Shown: positions 53,498 through 62,282 of the stretch, in pieces | Position numbering within the stretch: position 1 is the first letter of the stretch | Layout of the letters: the number at the start of each line of letters is the position of its first letter | Source: Kitasatospora paranensis | GTDB taxonomy: Bacteria > Actinomycetota > Actinomycetes > Streptomycetales > Streptomycetaceae | Direction of reading: 5' to 3' | DNA: 64,000 nucleotides | NCBI RefSeq assembly: GCF_039544005.1 | Contig: NZ_BAABKV010000001.1 | Coordinates: forward strand, 2,542,001-2,606,000 | Made by a program: the position numbers and the translations under genes | The notes under the pieces: generated by a model | Seen by the model: the letters and a program-made list of their open reading frames with translations, nothing else | What the model was told of the DNA's origin: nothing | Databases searched by the model: none

Positions 53498-54817
53498 GTG
53501 GCCCCGGGCGAGAACCCCTCCGGACTTCGGGCGGGCCTGCGCGGCCTCACCACCCGCGGCAGGTCCTTCCTGGCCGCCGGGCTCACCGCGTCGCTGTGCG
53601 CGTACGTCTTCGGGCAGGACGCGCTGCTGCGGGTCGGGGTGCTGCTGGCGGCGCTGCCGGTGGCGGCCGCCCTGCTGATGGTGCGCACCCGGTACCGGGT
53701 GGCGGGCGGACGGCGGCTGAGCCCGCACCGCGCGCCGGCCGGCCAGGAGGCCCGGGTCCACCTGCGGCTCGACAACGTGTCCCGGGTGCCCACCGGCGTG
53801 CTGCTGCTGGAGGACAAGGTCCCCTACGTGCTCGGACCGCGGCCCCGCTTCGTGCTGGACCGGGTGGAGGCCCGCGGGCACCGCGAGGTCTCCTACCGGG
53901 TCCGCTCCGACCTGCGCGGGCGCTACCCGCTCGGGCCGCTCCAGCTGCGGCTGTCCGACCCGTTCGGGATGTGCGAGCTGCACCGCTCGTTCGCCGCCTC
54001 GGACGTGCTCACCGTCGTGCCCCAGGTGCAGGTGCTGCCGCCCGTCCGGCTGCCCGGCGAGCGGGCGGGGCACGGTGACACCAGCGCCCGGGCGCTGGCC
54101 CTGGCCGGCGACGACGACGTCATCCCGCGCGAGTACCGCCACGGCGACGACCTGCGCCGGGTGCACTGGAAGTCGACCGCCCGCTACGGCGAGCTGATGG
54201 TCCGCCGCGAGGAGCAGCCGCTGAAGGCGCGCGCCGCGGTGCTGCTCGACACCCGGGAGACCGCGCACCGCGGCAGCGGTCCGGCGTCCTCCTTCGAGTG
54301 GGCGGTCGGCTGCGCCGCCTCCGTCGGCACCCATCTGGTCGGGCGCGGCTACCGCACCCGGCTGATCACCGACACCGGCCTGACCGCGCCCGCGCCGGGC
54401 AGCACCGTCGGCGCCACCCCCGCCGAGGCGAGCGGGCTGCTGCTCGACGAGCTCGCCGTCGTCGAGCACTCCGACGGCGGCGGCCTGGGCCGCGCCGAGG
54501 AGGTGCTGCGCGGCGGCGAGGGCCTGCTGGTGGCCGTCGTCGGCGCGCTCGACGACGAGCAGTTGGAGCGGCTGACCCGGCTGCGGCGGCGGGCCGCCGG
54601 CGCGGTCGTCGTGCTGCTGGACACCGCCACCTGGGCCGGCCTGCGGCACATCCTGCCGAACGAGCCGGACGAGGCCTTCGCCGAGCAGCAGCGGGTGCTG
54701 CGCCGGGCCGGATGGACGGTGCTGGCCGCCCGGGCCGGCGACTCGCTGCCCGAGCTGTGGCGCTCGGCCGACCCCACCGACCAGTCCAGCCCCTACCGAG
54801 ACGAGGTCGGCGCGTGA
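53498..54817 (+). CDS. DUF58 domain protein (MoxR partner)
   Basis: 439 residues. Two hydrophobic N-terminal segments (FLAAGLTASLCAYVFG and VGVLLAALPVAAALLMV) are followed by an Ig-like region, then the DUF58 signature REYRHGDDLRRVHWKSTARYGELMVRREEQP and a VWA-like C-terminus. It is the standard partner of MoxR ATPases. Its stop overlaps the next gene by GTGA. Confidence 0.92.
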   Translation: MAPGENPSGLRAGLRGLTTRGRSFLAAGLTASLCAYVFGQDALLRVGVLLAALPVAAALLMVRTRYRVAGGRRLSPHRAPAGQEARVHLRLDNVSRVPTGVLLLEDKVPYVLGPRPRFVLDRVEARGHREVSYRVRSDLRGRYPLGPLQLRLSDPFGMCELHRSFAASDVLTVVPQVQVLPPVRLPGERAGHGDTSARALALAGDDDVIPREYRHGDDLRRVHWKSTARYGELMVRREEQPLKARAAVLLDTRETAHRGSGPASSFEWAVGCAASVGTHLVGRGYRTRLITDTGLTAPAPGSTVGATPAEASGLLLDELAVVEHSDGGGLGRAEEVLRGGEGLLVAVVGALDDEQLERLTRLRRRAAGAVVVLLDTATWAGLRHILPNEPDEAFAEQQRVLRRAGWTVLAARAGDSLPELWRSADPTDQSSPYRDEVGA

Positions 54818-57237
54818 CCACCCGGGCCAAGTTGACGCTCTGCGCGGCCGCCGCCACCGCGCTCACCACCCTGTGCCTGACCCCCCTGCTGACCACGAAC
54901 GGCTGGCTGGCGCAGGCCTTCCTGCTGATCGCGGTGGTGGCCGGAGCGGGCGCCGCGCTGCGCCGGCTGGCCCTGCCGAGCTGGTGCGTCACCCCGCTCC
55001 AGGTGCTCGTGCTGGTCTACGCGGTGCTGTTCACCTCGGTGAACACCGCACTGGCCTGGGGCGTTGTGCCCGGCAGCCGGGCCCTGGACGCGGTCAACAG
55101 CCTGCTGGTCTCGGCCGGCACCGACCTGTCGCAGTACGCCGTGCCCGCCCCGGCCACCCCCGGGCTGCGGCTGGTGCTGAGCGCCTCGGTCGGGCTGATC
55201 GCCGTTTTGGTGGACGCGCTGGCGGTGACCCACCGGCGGGCCGCCGCGGCCGGGCTGCCGCTGCTCGCCCTGTACTCCGTCGGCTGCGGGCTCGCCGGGG
55301 CGGCCGGGACGGCCTGGATCTGGTTCGTGCCGGCCGCCGCCGGCTACCTGCTGCTGCTGCGCGCGGAGGGCCAGGACCGGCTGTCGCGCTGGGGGCGGGT
55401 GTTCAGCGGCACCGGCCGCTCCTCCACCAACGCCCCGGTGCACAGCGGCCACCGGGTGGGGCTGATCGCCCTGGTGCTCGCGCTGGCCGTGCCCGCGTTC
55501 CTGCCGCAGGCCGGCCTCGGCCTGGTCGGCGGCATCGGCGGGGGCAGCGGCGTCGGCAGCGGATCGGGCGGCCGGGTCACCTCGCTCAACCCGGTGGTGG
55601 CGCTGACCGACAGCCTGCACCGCACCGAACCGGTCGACCTGCTGCACTACCGGACGGACGCGAGCGGCGCCCCCGAGATGTACCTGCGGATCGGCGCGCT
55701 GGACGACTTCGACGGCGTCGAGTGGCGCGCCTCCCAGCAGCACCTCCAGCCCCGGACGGACCCGCTGCCCGAGGACGCCGAGCTGTCCGCCGCCGTCGCG
55801 TCCGCGCAGGCCCGCACCGACATCGACATCTCCGACAACCTGCGGACGGACTGGCTGCCGATGCCGTACCCGGCGCAGCGGGTGTCGGTGGGCGGCGCCT
55901 GGAGCTACGAGCCGGACACCCGCTCCCTGGTCGGTGCCAAGGGCCAGAAGACCAACGGCCTGAAGTACCAGGTGACCAGCCTGGAGGTGCAGCCCACCGC
56001 CGAACAGCTGCGCTCGGCCGCCCCTGCCCCGCAGGACATCGCCACCCGGTACCTCGCGCTGCCGGACACGCTGCCCCAGGAGGTCGCCCGGACGGCCGCC
56101 CAGGTCACCGCCGGGAAGGACAACGCCTTCGACCGGGCGGTCGCGCTCCAGAGCTGGTTCACCTCCTCGGAGTTCCACTACAGCACCACCGTCGAGGCGG
56201 GCACCGGGTCCAACGCGATCGTGAAGTTCCTGCACGACCGGACGGGCTTCTGCGTGCACTTCGCCGCCACCATGGCCGCGATGTCGCGCAGCCTGGGCAT
56301 CCCGGCCCGGGTGGCGATCGGGTTCACCCCGGGCAGCGCCGCGTCCGGCGGCGGGTACGTGGTGCGGTCGACCAACTACCACGCCTGGCCGGAGCTGTAC
56401 TTCGGCGGCGTGGGCTGGGTGCGCTTCGAGCCGACCCCGTCCGCCGGGCAGGGCGCGGTGGCGCCCAGCTACACGCACGGGCAGGACACCCCGGCTCCCG
56501 GGCAGACCACGGCCGCCCCCAGCAGCGCCCCGACCGACGACGCGTCCGGTGGTCCGAGCGCCGGCAGCAGCTGCGGGGCGCAGGGCCGCCGGCTCGGGGA
56601 CTGCGGCGACCAGCAGGCCGCCGCGGCCCCGGTGAGCCACCAGGACGCCTGGTGGCTGTCGTGGCGGGCACTGGCGGCGTACGCGCTGGTCGGCCTGGCC
56701 CTGCTGGTCCTCGCCGTACCGGCGCTCTGGCGGGCGCGGCTGCGCCGCCGGCGGCTGGGCGCGGGACGGCACCTGGCCGGTGCCGAACGGGTCGAGCTGA
56801 CCGAGGCGCAGGTGCTGGCCGCCTGGCAGGAGCTGGTGGACTCCGCGTGGGACCTCGGCATCCCGCCGGACGAGGCGAGCAGCCCGCGCCGGGCGGTCGC
56901 CCGGCTCGCCGAGCTCGGCGGGCTGGACGACACGGCCCGGGCCGCGGCCGGCCGGGTCGCGCTCGCCACCGAGCAGGTGCTGTACGCCCGCGAGCTGGGA
57001 CCGCAGGCGCCGCTGGGTGCGGACGTGCGGGCGGCCCGGCAGGGCCTGCTGGCCTCCGCGGGGCGCTACGGGCGGCTGCGGTCCGTCGTGCTGCCGCCGT
57101 CCACGGCGCGGCTGTGGTGGCGGGCTGCGGACCGGGTCGCGGCGGTGCGCGACGGGCTGCGCGAGCGCGCCGGCCGGGTGGGCGACGCGGTGGCCGGGGC
57201 GACGCGGCGGGTGCTGCGGCGGGGCCCGAAGGACTGA
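54814..57237 (+). CDS. Membrane transglutaminase-like protein (TgpA type)
   Basis: 807 residues. Several N-terminal membrane helices are followed by an external transglutaminase-like domain. The catalytic cysteine is in TGFCVHFAATMAAMSRSLG and the histidine in NYHAWPELYF, and VRFEPTPS carries the acid position, here Glu. A late membrane helix (AYALVGLALLVLAVPALW) leads to a cytoplasmic tail with a DUF4129-like region (QVLAAWQELVDSAWDLG). The start is the GTG at 54814. It forms a three-gene operon with the MoxR and DUF58 genes, probably acting on the envelope. Confidence 0.9.
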   Translation: MTTRAKLTLCAAAATALTTLCLTPLLTTNGWLAQAFLLIAVVAGAGAALRRLALPSWCVTPLQVLVLVYAVLFTSVNTALAWGVVPGSRALDAVNSLLVSAGTDLSQYAVPAPATPGLRLVLSASVGLIAVLVDALAVTHRRAAAAGLPLLALYSVGCGLAGAAGTAWIWFVPAAAGYLLLLRAEGQDRLSRWGRVFSGTGRSSTNAPVHSGHRVGLIALVLALAVPAFLPQAGLGLVGGIGGGSGVGSGSGGRVTSLNPVVALTDSLHRTEPVDLLHYRTDASGAPEMYLRIGALDDFDGVEWRASQQHLQPRTDPLPEDAELSAAVASAQARTDIDISDNLRTDWLPMPYPAQRVSVGGAWSYEPDTRSLVGAKGQKTNGLKYQVTSLEVQPTAEQLRSAAPAPQDIATRYLALPDTLPQEVARTAAQVTAGKDNAFDRAVALQSWFTSSEFHYSTTVEAGTGSNAIVKFLHDRTGFCVHFAATMAAMSRSLGIPARVAIGFTPGSAASGGGYVVRSTNYHAWPELYFGGVGWVRFEPTPSAGQGAVAPSYTHGQDTPAPGQTTAAPSSAPTDDASGGPSAGSSCGAQGRRLGDCGDQQAAAAPVSHQDAWWLSWRALAAYALVGLALLVLAVPALWRARLRRRRLGAGRHLAGAERVELTEAQVLAAWQELVDSAWDLGIPPDEASSPRRAVARLAELGGLDDTARAAAGRVALATEQVLYARELGPQAPLGADVRAARQGLLASAGRYGRLRSVVLPPSTARLWWRAADRVAAVRDGLRERAGRVGDAVAGATRRVLRRGPKD

Positions 57238-57248
57238 CGGCCGGGAAC

Positions 57249-57290
57249 GGCCCGGGGCGGGCGGTTCGTGTGAACCGCCCGCCCCGGGCC
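57249..57290. terminator. Perfect 19-bp terminator (TgpA-type / DUF3040 genes)
   Basis: 57249-57267 pairs perfectly with 57272-57290 around a GTGT loop, between converging genes. Confidence 0.85.
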
Positions 57291-57307
57291 CCGCTCTGCG
57301 ACGACCG

Positions 57308-57691
57308 CTACATGCCGTCGTGCTCGTCCCTGCGGCGCTGCCACCGCTGTTCCATACGATCCATGACGTTGGCCTTACGGCGTGGCGCCGGGGCCGGTTT
57401 CGGCCCGGCACCCTGGCCCAGTGCGCCGCGCCTCCAGCCGGTGACGGCAAGGACGGCGCAGCCCAGCATCACCAGGAACCCGATCACGCTCAGCCAGATC
57501 AGCTGGGCGACCATGCCTCCCATGAGGAGGCCGATCCCGACCACGAACCCCGCGACGGCCAGATAGACCCGCCGGCGGGTGTAGGTGCGCAGCCCGGTTC
57601 CCTCAAGCGCCGACGCGAATTTGGGATCTTCGGCGTACAGCGCTCGCTCCATCTGCTCGAGCAGTCGCTGCTCGTGCTCCGAGAGCGGCAC
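57308..57691 (-). CDS. DUF3040 small membrane protein
   Basis: 127 residues from a GTG preceded by AGGAGGA. The N-terminal EHEQRLLEQMERALYAEDP is the DUF3040 signature. Two membrane helices (LAVAGFVVGIGLLMGG and LSVIGFLVMLGCAVLAV) and a basic C-terminal tail follow. It is restricted to actinobacteria. Its place beside the dcw region and its size suggest a role with the division machinery, but that is inference. Confidence 0.9.
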   Translation of the reverse strand: MPLSEHEQRLLEQMERALYAEDPKFASALEGTGLRTYTRRRVYLAVAGFVVGIGLLMGGMVAQLIWLSVIGFLVMLGCAVLAVTGWRRGALGQGAGPKPAPAPRRKANVMDRMEQRWQRRRDEHDGM

Positions 57692-57938
57692 GGAGTCCTC
57701 CTACTCGTCGGTCGCGGGGCGACCGGTCCGCCAACCCCCGGCCCGGCCCTGTGTGGCCAATATGCCCCAAGCGCTCGGGTGTCATGCTTTCCGGCTTTAC
57801 CCAGATCATACGGTCCGCGGGCCGCGTTCGGGATGGTCAACGGCACGTGCCGTGGGCCACGTCCCGGCGCTCCCGCATCCCTGCAACGCTCCGCCGGCCG
57901 CACAAGTGCCCGGGAGTTCGGAATCACCGCAGGCTGTA

Positions 57939-58045
57939 CTGTCGCCCGCTCGCCTCCGGGCGCTCTGGCCCGGTGCCGACGGTCGTTGCTGCTGTCCTGT
58001 CGCCCGCTCGCCTCCGGGCGCTCGAACCCGGCGCCGACGGTCGTT
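57939..58045. repeat. Tandem 49-nt direct repeat
   Basis: Copies at 57939-57987 and 57997-58045 (period 58 nt) share 45 of 49 positions and begin CTGTCGCCCGCTCGCCTCC. Each contains the small dyad CGCCCG/CGGGCG. Confidence 0.75.
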
Positions 58046-58238
58046 TCTCCCTCGCTCCTGCGTCGCTCCCTCGCGCCTCCCTTTCGGCACCGGCGCGCCC
58101 TTCGGCTCGGAGCGGGAGCCTCCTGTGGCGGGTCCACCACCAAGGGCGCGGGGAACTGCGCGCGGCGGCAGGGCAGCAGCCCAGCCTCTCCCACCCGCCC
58201 GGTTCCCCACTCCGCTCGGTCGTCCCGGGCCTTCGGCT

Positions 58239-58261
58239 CGGGGCGGGGTGTCCCCGCCCCG
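58239..58261 (-). terminator. Terminator of the downstream methyltransferase gene
   Basis: A 10-bp perfect GC hairpin (58239-58248 with 58252-58261) with loop TGT, 14 nt after the methyltransferase stop. Confidence 0.7.
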
Positions 58262-58274
58262 GGGTCGGCGGGTG

Positions 58275-59027
58275 TCAGAGCAGGGCGGCGAGGACGTGGA
58301 GCTGGGTGGCCACGGCGTGGAAGGCGGGCTGCTCGGAGGCGGCGCGCTCCAGCTGGAGCAGCGCCTCCTGGGCGCCGGGCTCGGTGTCCACCAGCACGCC
58401 GGGGACGAGGTCGGCGAAGACCCGTACGCCGTGCACGGACTGCACCCGCAGGCCGGCGTCGGCGGCCAGCCGGCCGAGCTCCTCGCCGGTGAAGCGGCGC
58501 GGCATCGGGTCGCCCGCACCCCAGCGCCCCTCGGGGGCGTCCAGCACGGTGCGGGCCTCGGCGAAGTGTCCGGCCAGCGCGCGGGCCAGCACGGCGCCGT
58601 TGCGGTTGGCGGCGAGCAGGCTGACCAGGCCACCCTTGCGCAGGGTGCCGGCAAGGCTGCCGAGGGCCTCGGCGGGGTCGTCGACGACCTCCAGGACACC
58701 GTGGCAGAGCACGGCGTCGACGGAGCCGGCCGGGACGAGGTCGGGCAGCGTCTGGGTGTCGCCCTGGACGGCCCGCACCAGGTCGGTGACGCCGGCCTCG
58801 GCGGCCCGGCGCTCCAGGGCGAACAGTGCGTCGGGGCTCGGGTCGACCACGGTGACGCGGTGGCCGAGCCGGGCCACCGGTACGGCGAAGTTGCCGGTGC
58901 CGCCACCGGTGTCGAGGACGTCCAGGACCGGCTGGTCCAGCTCCGCGGCGCGCTGCTCCAGCGCGGCCCGCACCACCTCCCAGACCACGGCGGTACGCAG
59001 GGCACTGCGGGGGCGCGTCGGGTACAC
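58275..59027 (-). CDS. SAM-dependent methyltransferase (CmoA/UbiE-like)
   Basis: 250 residues from the GTG at 59027. Motif I is VLDTGGGTGNFAVPVARLG, followed by VVDPSPDALFALERR, VDAVLCHGVLEVVDDP and LRKGGLVSLLAANRNG. It is a class I enzyme; the RFTGEELGRLAADAGL segment is like the C-terminus of tRNA (cmo5U)-type methyltransferases. The substrate is not known. It follows the HEPN gene on the same strand after 95 nt. Confidence 0.85.
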   Translation of the reverse strand: MYPTRPRSALRTAVVWEVVRAALEQRAAELDQPVLDVLDTGGGTGNFAVPVARLGHRVTVVDPSPDALFALERRAAEAGVTDLVRAVQGDTQTLPDLVPAGSVDAVLCHGVLEVVDDPAEALGSLAGTLRKGGLVSLLAANRNGAVLARALAGHFAEARTVLDAPEGRWGAGDPMPRRFTGEELGRLAADAGLRVQSVHGVRVFADLVPGVLVDTEPGAQEALLQLERAASEQPAFHAVATQLHVLAALL

Positions 59028-59122
59028 GGCGGGGCTCCTCGTCAGGGTCGATCACCGAACGGCACCACCTTAGACCGACCGGCAAGCGGGAACGCGGGCC
59101 GCGACAGCGCGCCCGGCCGCGG

Positions 59123-59682
59123 TCAGTCCCCTCCAGGGGTAACGGCTGCTGCGGGACGGCCGGGGCGAGGCCGAGCAGGCGCTCGACGATCCGCAGGTAC
59201 AGGCCGGTGTTGCGGATCAGGTCGTCGGCGTCCCGTGCGCCGGCGGCACCTTGGATGCCGGCCTCGGCGGCGGCCCGGCGGCGGGCCCCGGCGGCGAAGT
59301 AGACGGCCCACTCGGCGAGCTCGGGGGCCACCTCGGGCAGCAGTTCCCAGGCGCTGCGGATGGCCTGGCGGCGGCGCGGGTTGCGCTCGGCCCGGCCTCG
59401 GACGGCCAGCACCGCAGCGGTGGTGCGGAGCGCGGCCAGGTGGGCGGTGGCGTACCGCTCCAGCGGGTCGGGGCTGCTGCGGGCCGCGGTGAGGGTGCGG
59501 TGCGCCTGGCGGAGCAGGTCGAGGGCGCCGGGCGGGGCGCCGACGCGGCGCAGCACGGGGTGGACGTCCGAGGCGGGCCCGGTGCGCTGCTCGGGGGCCC
59601 CGTGGCCCCCGCTGCGGTCGGCGGTGGGCAGGGTGTCGGCGACAGGGTGGCGGGTGACGCGCTCGGGACGGCTGATGGTCAT
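59123..59682 (-). CDS. SAV_6107-type HEPN-domain protein (frameshifted at its end)
   Basis: 186 residues from the ATG at 59682 (GGGGGACACC upstream). The core LDLLRQAHRTLTAARSSPDP, ERYATAHLAALRTTAAVLA and WAVYFAAGARRRAAAEAG is an all-helical HEPN fold as in the SAV_6107 family. As read, the frame has no stop for 2 kb. Adding one base at 59153-59155 gives APAVPAAAVTPGGD and the stop at 59123. HEPN domains are often RNases or nucleotide-binding partners; I see no R-x4-6-H catalytic motif with certainty. The function is unknown. Confidence 0.8.
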
Positions 59683-60243
59683 GGTGTCCCCCGGTCCGAT
59701 GCGGGTGCCCGGGCCGGACGACCCGTGCCCCTCCAGCGTGGCAACCGGCACTGACAATCCCGGGTGGTCGCGGGTGCGGACGCAGCGGGGGCGGCCGCCC
59801 CGGGCCGGTGCGACACCCCCGTCGCCGTCCGGCCGGGCGCTGCCGCCCCGCACGTCCACCGGTGCCGCGGGGCACCGGTCTCCCCGTCGGGCCGTCCCCC
59901 CGCGCCGCGCTCCGCCGCCCCGTGTCGGCGGTGCGCGGCCCGTGTCGGCCCGTGCGGTGACCGGGGCCGTGCCGCCGCTCCCCCAGGGGCGGCGGGCGGA
60001 CCCGGTCGCTCGCCGGGGAGCGCCCTCGCAAACGCTCCTCCCGGCATCCCCCACTCTGCCGAATCCCGCAGGTCGAGGGCCATCCGTCGGGCTACTCATC
60101 CGTGGATCTGAGTATCCGTACTCAGGTTTGCCCTCCGATGCCGGACCATGGAACCGTCCGGCCGCGCCCCGCGTCCTGACAGCGCCGGAACGGTACGTCC
60201 GGTCGCCCGGAGCACGGGCGGGCACGGCCGGAGGGGAGCAGAG
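59683..60243. promoter_or_regulatory. Intergenic region with a dyad upstream of the DUF4126 gene
   Basis: 561 nt, no convincing gene. A perfect dyad CTGAGTA-TCCG-TACTCAG is at 60108-60125, and ACTCATCCGTGGATCTGAGT just before it repeats the theme. It lies about 120 nt upstream of the DUF4126 start and may be an operator. The rest is GC-rich shadow sequence. Confidence 0.45.
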
Positions 60244-60855
60244 TTGAACGTCATCCCGTTGATCTTCACCAGCGGATGGGCGAGCGGTGTCAACGCCTAC
60301 GCGGTGGTGATGCTGCTCGGCCTGTTCGGGCGCTTCGGCGGGGCGGACACGGTACCGCCGGTGCTGGAGCGGACGGACGTGCTGATCGCCGCCACGGTGC
60401 TGTTCCTGTGCGAGGCGGTGGCCGACAAGATCCCGTACGTGGACACCGTCTGGGACGCGATCCACACGGCGATCCGTCCGGCGGCGGGCGCGGTGGTCGG
60501 CGCGCTGCTGGCCTCGCACGACCCGGGTTCGCTCGGCGAGGTCGCGGCCGGCGCGCTGGGCGGCTCGACCGCGCTGGTCAGCCACGGGATCAAGGCCTCG
60601 TTGCGGATGGCCGTGAACACCTCGCCGGAGCCCGCCTCGAACATCGTGATCAGCCTGCTGGAGGACTTCTCGGTGGCCGGCCTGGTCACCCTGGCGATCT
60701 TCCACCCGTGGCTGGCCGCGTCGGGTGCCGCGGTGCTGCTGGCGGCCGGGGTGCTGCTGGTCTGGTTCGCGGTGTCGAGGATCCGGCGCTTCCTGCAGCG
60801 GCGGCGCGAGCGCCGGGCGGCCCGCACGGCGGGGGCGGTCCAGCCGCAGTTCTGA
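60244..60855 (+). CDS. DUF4126 membrane protein
   Basis: 203 residues from the TTG at 60244, chosen because GGAGGGGAG lies just upstream and the family starts at IPLIFTSGWASGVNAY. About five hydrophobic helices; NTSPEPASNIVISLLED is the conserved motif. The tail is strongly basic. It is an integral membrane protein of unknown function. Confidence 0.85.
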   Translation: MNVIPLIFTSGWASGVNAYAVVMLLGLFGRFGGADTVPPVLERTDVLIAATVLFLCEAVADKIPYVDTVWDAIHTAIRPAAGAVVGALLASHDPGSLGEVAAGALGGSTALVSHGIKASLRMAVNTSPEPASNIVISLLEDFSVAGLVTLAIFHPWLAASGAAVLLAAGVLLVWFAVSRIRRFLQRRRERRAARTAGAVQPQF

Positions 60856-60873
60856 GGGCGGCGGGGCGGCCCG

Positions 60874-60879
60874 TAGGAT
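60874..60879 (+). promoter_or_regulatory. -10-like box 8 nt before the CrtI-like gene (candidate leaderless start)
   Basis: TAGGAT followed by 8 nt and the ATG at 60888; TTCTGA lies 18 nt upstream as a weak -35. No ribosome-binding site is visible. Confidence 0.35.
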
Positions 60880-60887
60880 CAGCCCCC

Positions 60888-62273
60888 ATGGCACGGATCG
60901 TCATCATCGGCGCAGGTATGGGCGGGCTCGCGGCCGCGGCTCGGCTCGGCACCCTCGGGCACTCGGTGACGGTGTGCGAGGCCGGGCCGACGTACGGCGG
61001 CATGGTCGGGCGGTACGAGCGGGACGGCTTCGCGTTCGACACCGGCCCGGGTCTGCTGACGCTGCCCGCCGTCTACCGGGATCTGGCACTGAAGACCGGC
61101 CGGGAGCCGCTGGAGGAGCTGGTCGACCTCGCACCGGTCGACCCGGAGAGCCGGCACGTGTTCCCGGACGGCACGTCCCTGGTGCTGCCGAACGCCTCCC
61201 GGGGCGGTGTCGCACGGGCCCTGGACGAGGCGTTCGGCGCCGGGTCCGGTGAGCGGTGGGGCGAGGTCGTCAACCGCGGCCGGGCGGTCTGGGAGGCCAC
61301 CCGCCGGCCGCTGCTGGAGGAGCCGCTGCCCGAGGGCCGGCTCGCCGACCCGTACCCGCGGCCGGCCCGGCGCGGCCTCGGGAAGTGGCTGCCGCAGGGC
61401 GGCTACACCCTGGCCGATGTCGCCCGCCGCGAGCTCGGCGGGCGTCCGGGCCCGACCGCGCTGCTCACCGAGTACGCCACCCGGCACGGGCTGGCGCCGG
61501 ACGCACCGGCGGGCGCGACCGTGCTGCCGTACATGGAGCAGTCCTTCGGGGTCTGGTACGTGCAGGGCGGCATGCGGGCGCTGGCCGATGCGGTGCACCG
61601 GCGCTGCGAGCAGCGCCGGGTGGAGTTCCGCTTCGGCACCCGGGTGACGCGGGTGCTGACCGAGGAGGGCCGGGCGTGCGGGGTGGCGACCGCGGACGGC
61701 GGGCGGATCGACGCGGACGCGGTGCTGTCCTCCTCCGCCGATCCGGGGCTCGGCGGGAGCGGCCGGCCCGGCGGGCCGGGACGGGTCACGGTGCTGCTGG
61801 CGCTGCGCGGAGCGCGGCCGGCCGGCACCGTGCACCGCACGGTCGTGCACGCCGCCGACCCGGCGTGGGAGGCGGAGGCTCTGATCCACGGGGAGAGCGT
61901 CCCGGACGGCCCGACCGTGCAGGTGCTGCGGCCCGACGACCCGGCGCTGGTGCCGGACGCCGACCACGAGGCGGTCAGCCTCACCGTCACCTGCGCCGTC
62001 CGCCCCGAGGACGACCTGGACGCCTACGCCGGGCAGTTGCTCGACCACGTGGCCGCGGCCGGGATCGACCTGCGGGAGCGGGTGCTGTGGCGCGAGGTGC
62101 GGGCGACCGGGCGGGTGCCCGTCCCGTCGCTGGCGGGCGGCACGCTCAACCCGCCGAACGCGACCGGTACCCCGGGTCTGTACCGGATCGGCGGCGGCGC
62201 CCACCCGGGCGGCGGGCTCGCCCGGGTCGGCATGTCGGCCTCGATCACGGCGGGCCTGATCGGCCCGGCCTGA
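60888..62273 (+). CDS. FAD-dependent NAD(P)/FAD oxidoreductase, phytoene desaturase (CrtI)-like
   Basis: 461 residues. The dinucleotide-binding motif IVIIGAGMGGLAAAARLG is at the very N-terminus, followed by GGMVGRYERDGFAFDTGPGLLT, typical of CrtI-type enzymes. FGVWYVQGGMRALADAV and the C-terminal GLYRIGGGAHPGGGLARVGMSA also match. No crtB, crtE or crtY neighbours are present, so this is probably not part of a carotenoid cluster. The substrate is unknown. Confidence 0.85.
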   Translation: MARIVIIGAGMGGLAAAARLGTLGHSVTVCEAGPTYGGMVGRYERDGFAFDTGPGLLTLPAVYRDLALKTGREPLEELVDLAPVDPESRHVFPDGTSLVLPNASRGGVARALDEAFGAGSGERWGEVVNRGRAVWEATRRPLLEEPLPEGRLADPYPRPARRGLGKWLPQGGYTLADVARRELGGRPGPTALLTEYATRHGLAPDAPAGATVLPYMEQSFGVWYVQGGMRALADAVHRRCEQRRVEFRFGTRVTRVLTEEGRACGVATADGGRIDADAVLSSSADPGLGGSGRPGGPGRVTVLLALRGARPAGTVHRTVVHAADPAWEAEALIHGESVPDGPTVQVLRPDDPALVPDADHEAVSLTVTCAVRPEDDLDAYAGQLLDHVAAAGIDLRERVLWREVRATGRVPVPSLAGGTLNPPNATGTPGLYRIGGGAHPGGGLARVGMSASITAGLIGPA

Positions 62274-62282
62274 CGCGCCGGG

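Larger units (their letters stand above)
57692..58274. other. Gene-free region with direct repeats and a repeated element
   Basis: 583 nt. It holds two 49-nt near-identical direct repeats (57939-57987, 57997-58045), a copy of the GCGCGGGGAACTGCGCG element (58143-58161) and a terminator (58239-58261). The upper half upstream of DUF3040 contains its promoter. All open frames here are shadow-like. Confidence 0.6.

Noticed and set aside
59683..60243. Protein-coding gene in the interval before the DUF4126 gene
   Set aside because: Several open frames exist on both strands, but all are Arg/Pro/Ala/Gly shadow text without start signals or domains.
60888..62273. Carotenoid biosynthetic cluster
   Set aside because: Only a single CrtI-like oxidoreductase is present; no phytoene synthase, GGPP synthase or cyclase gene is nearby.
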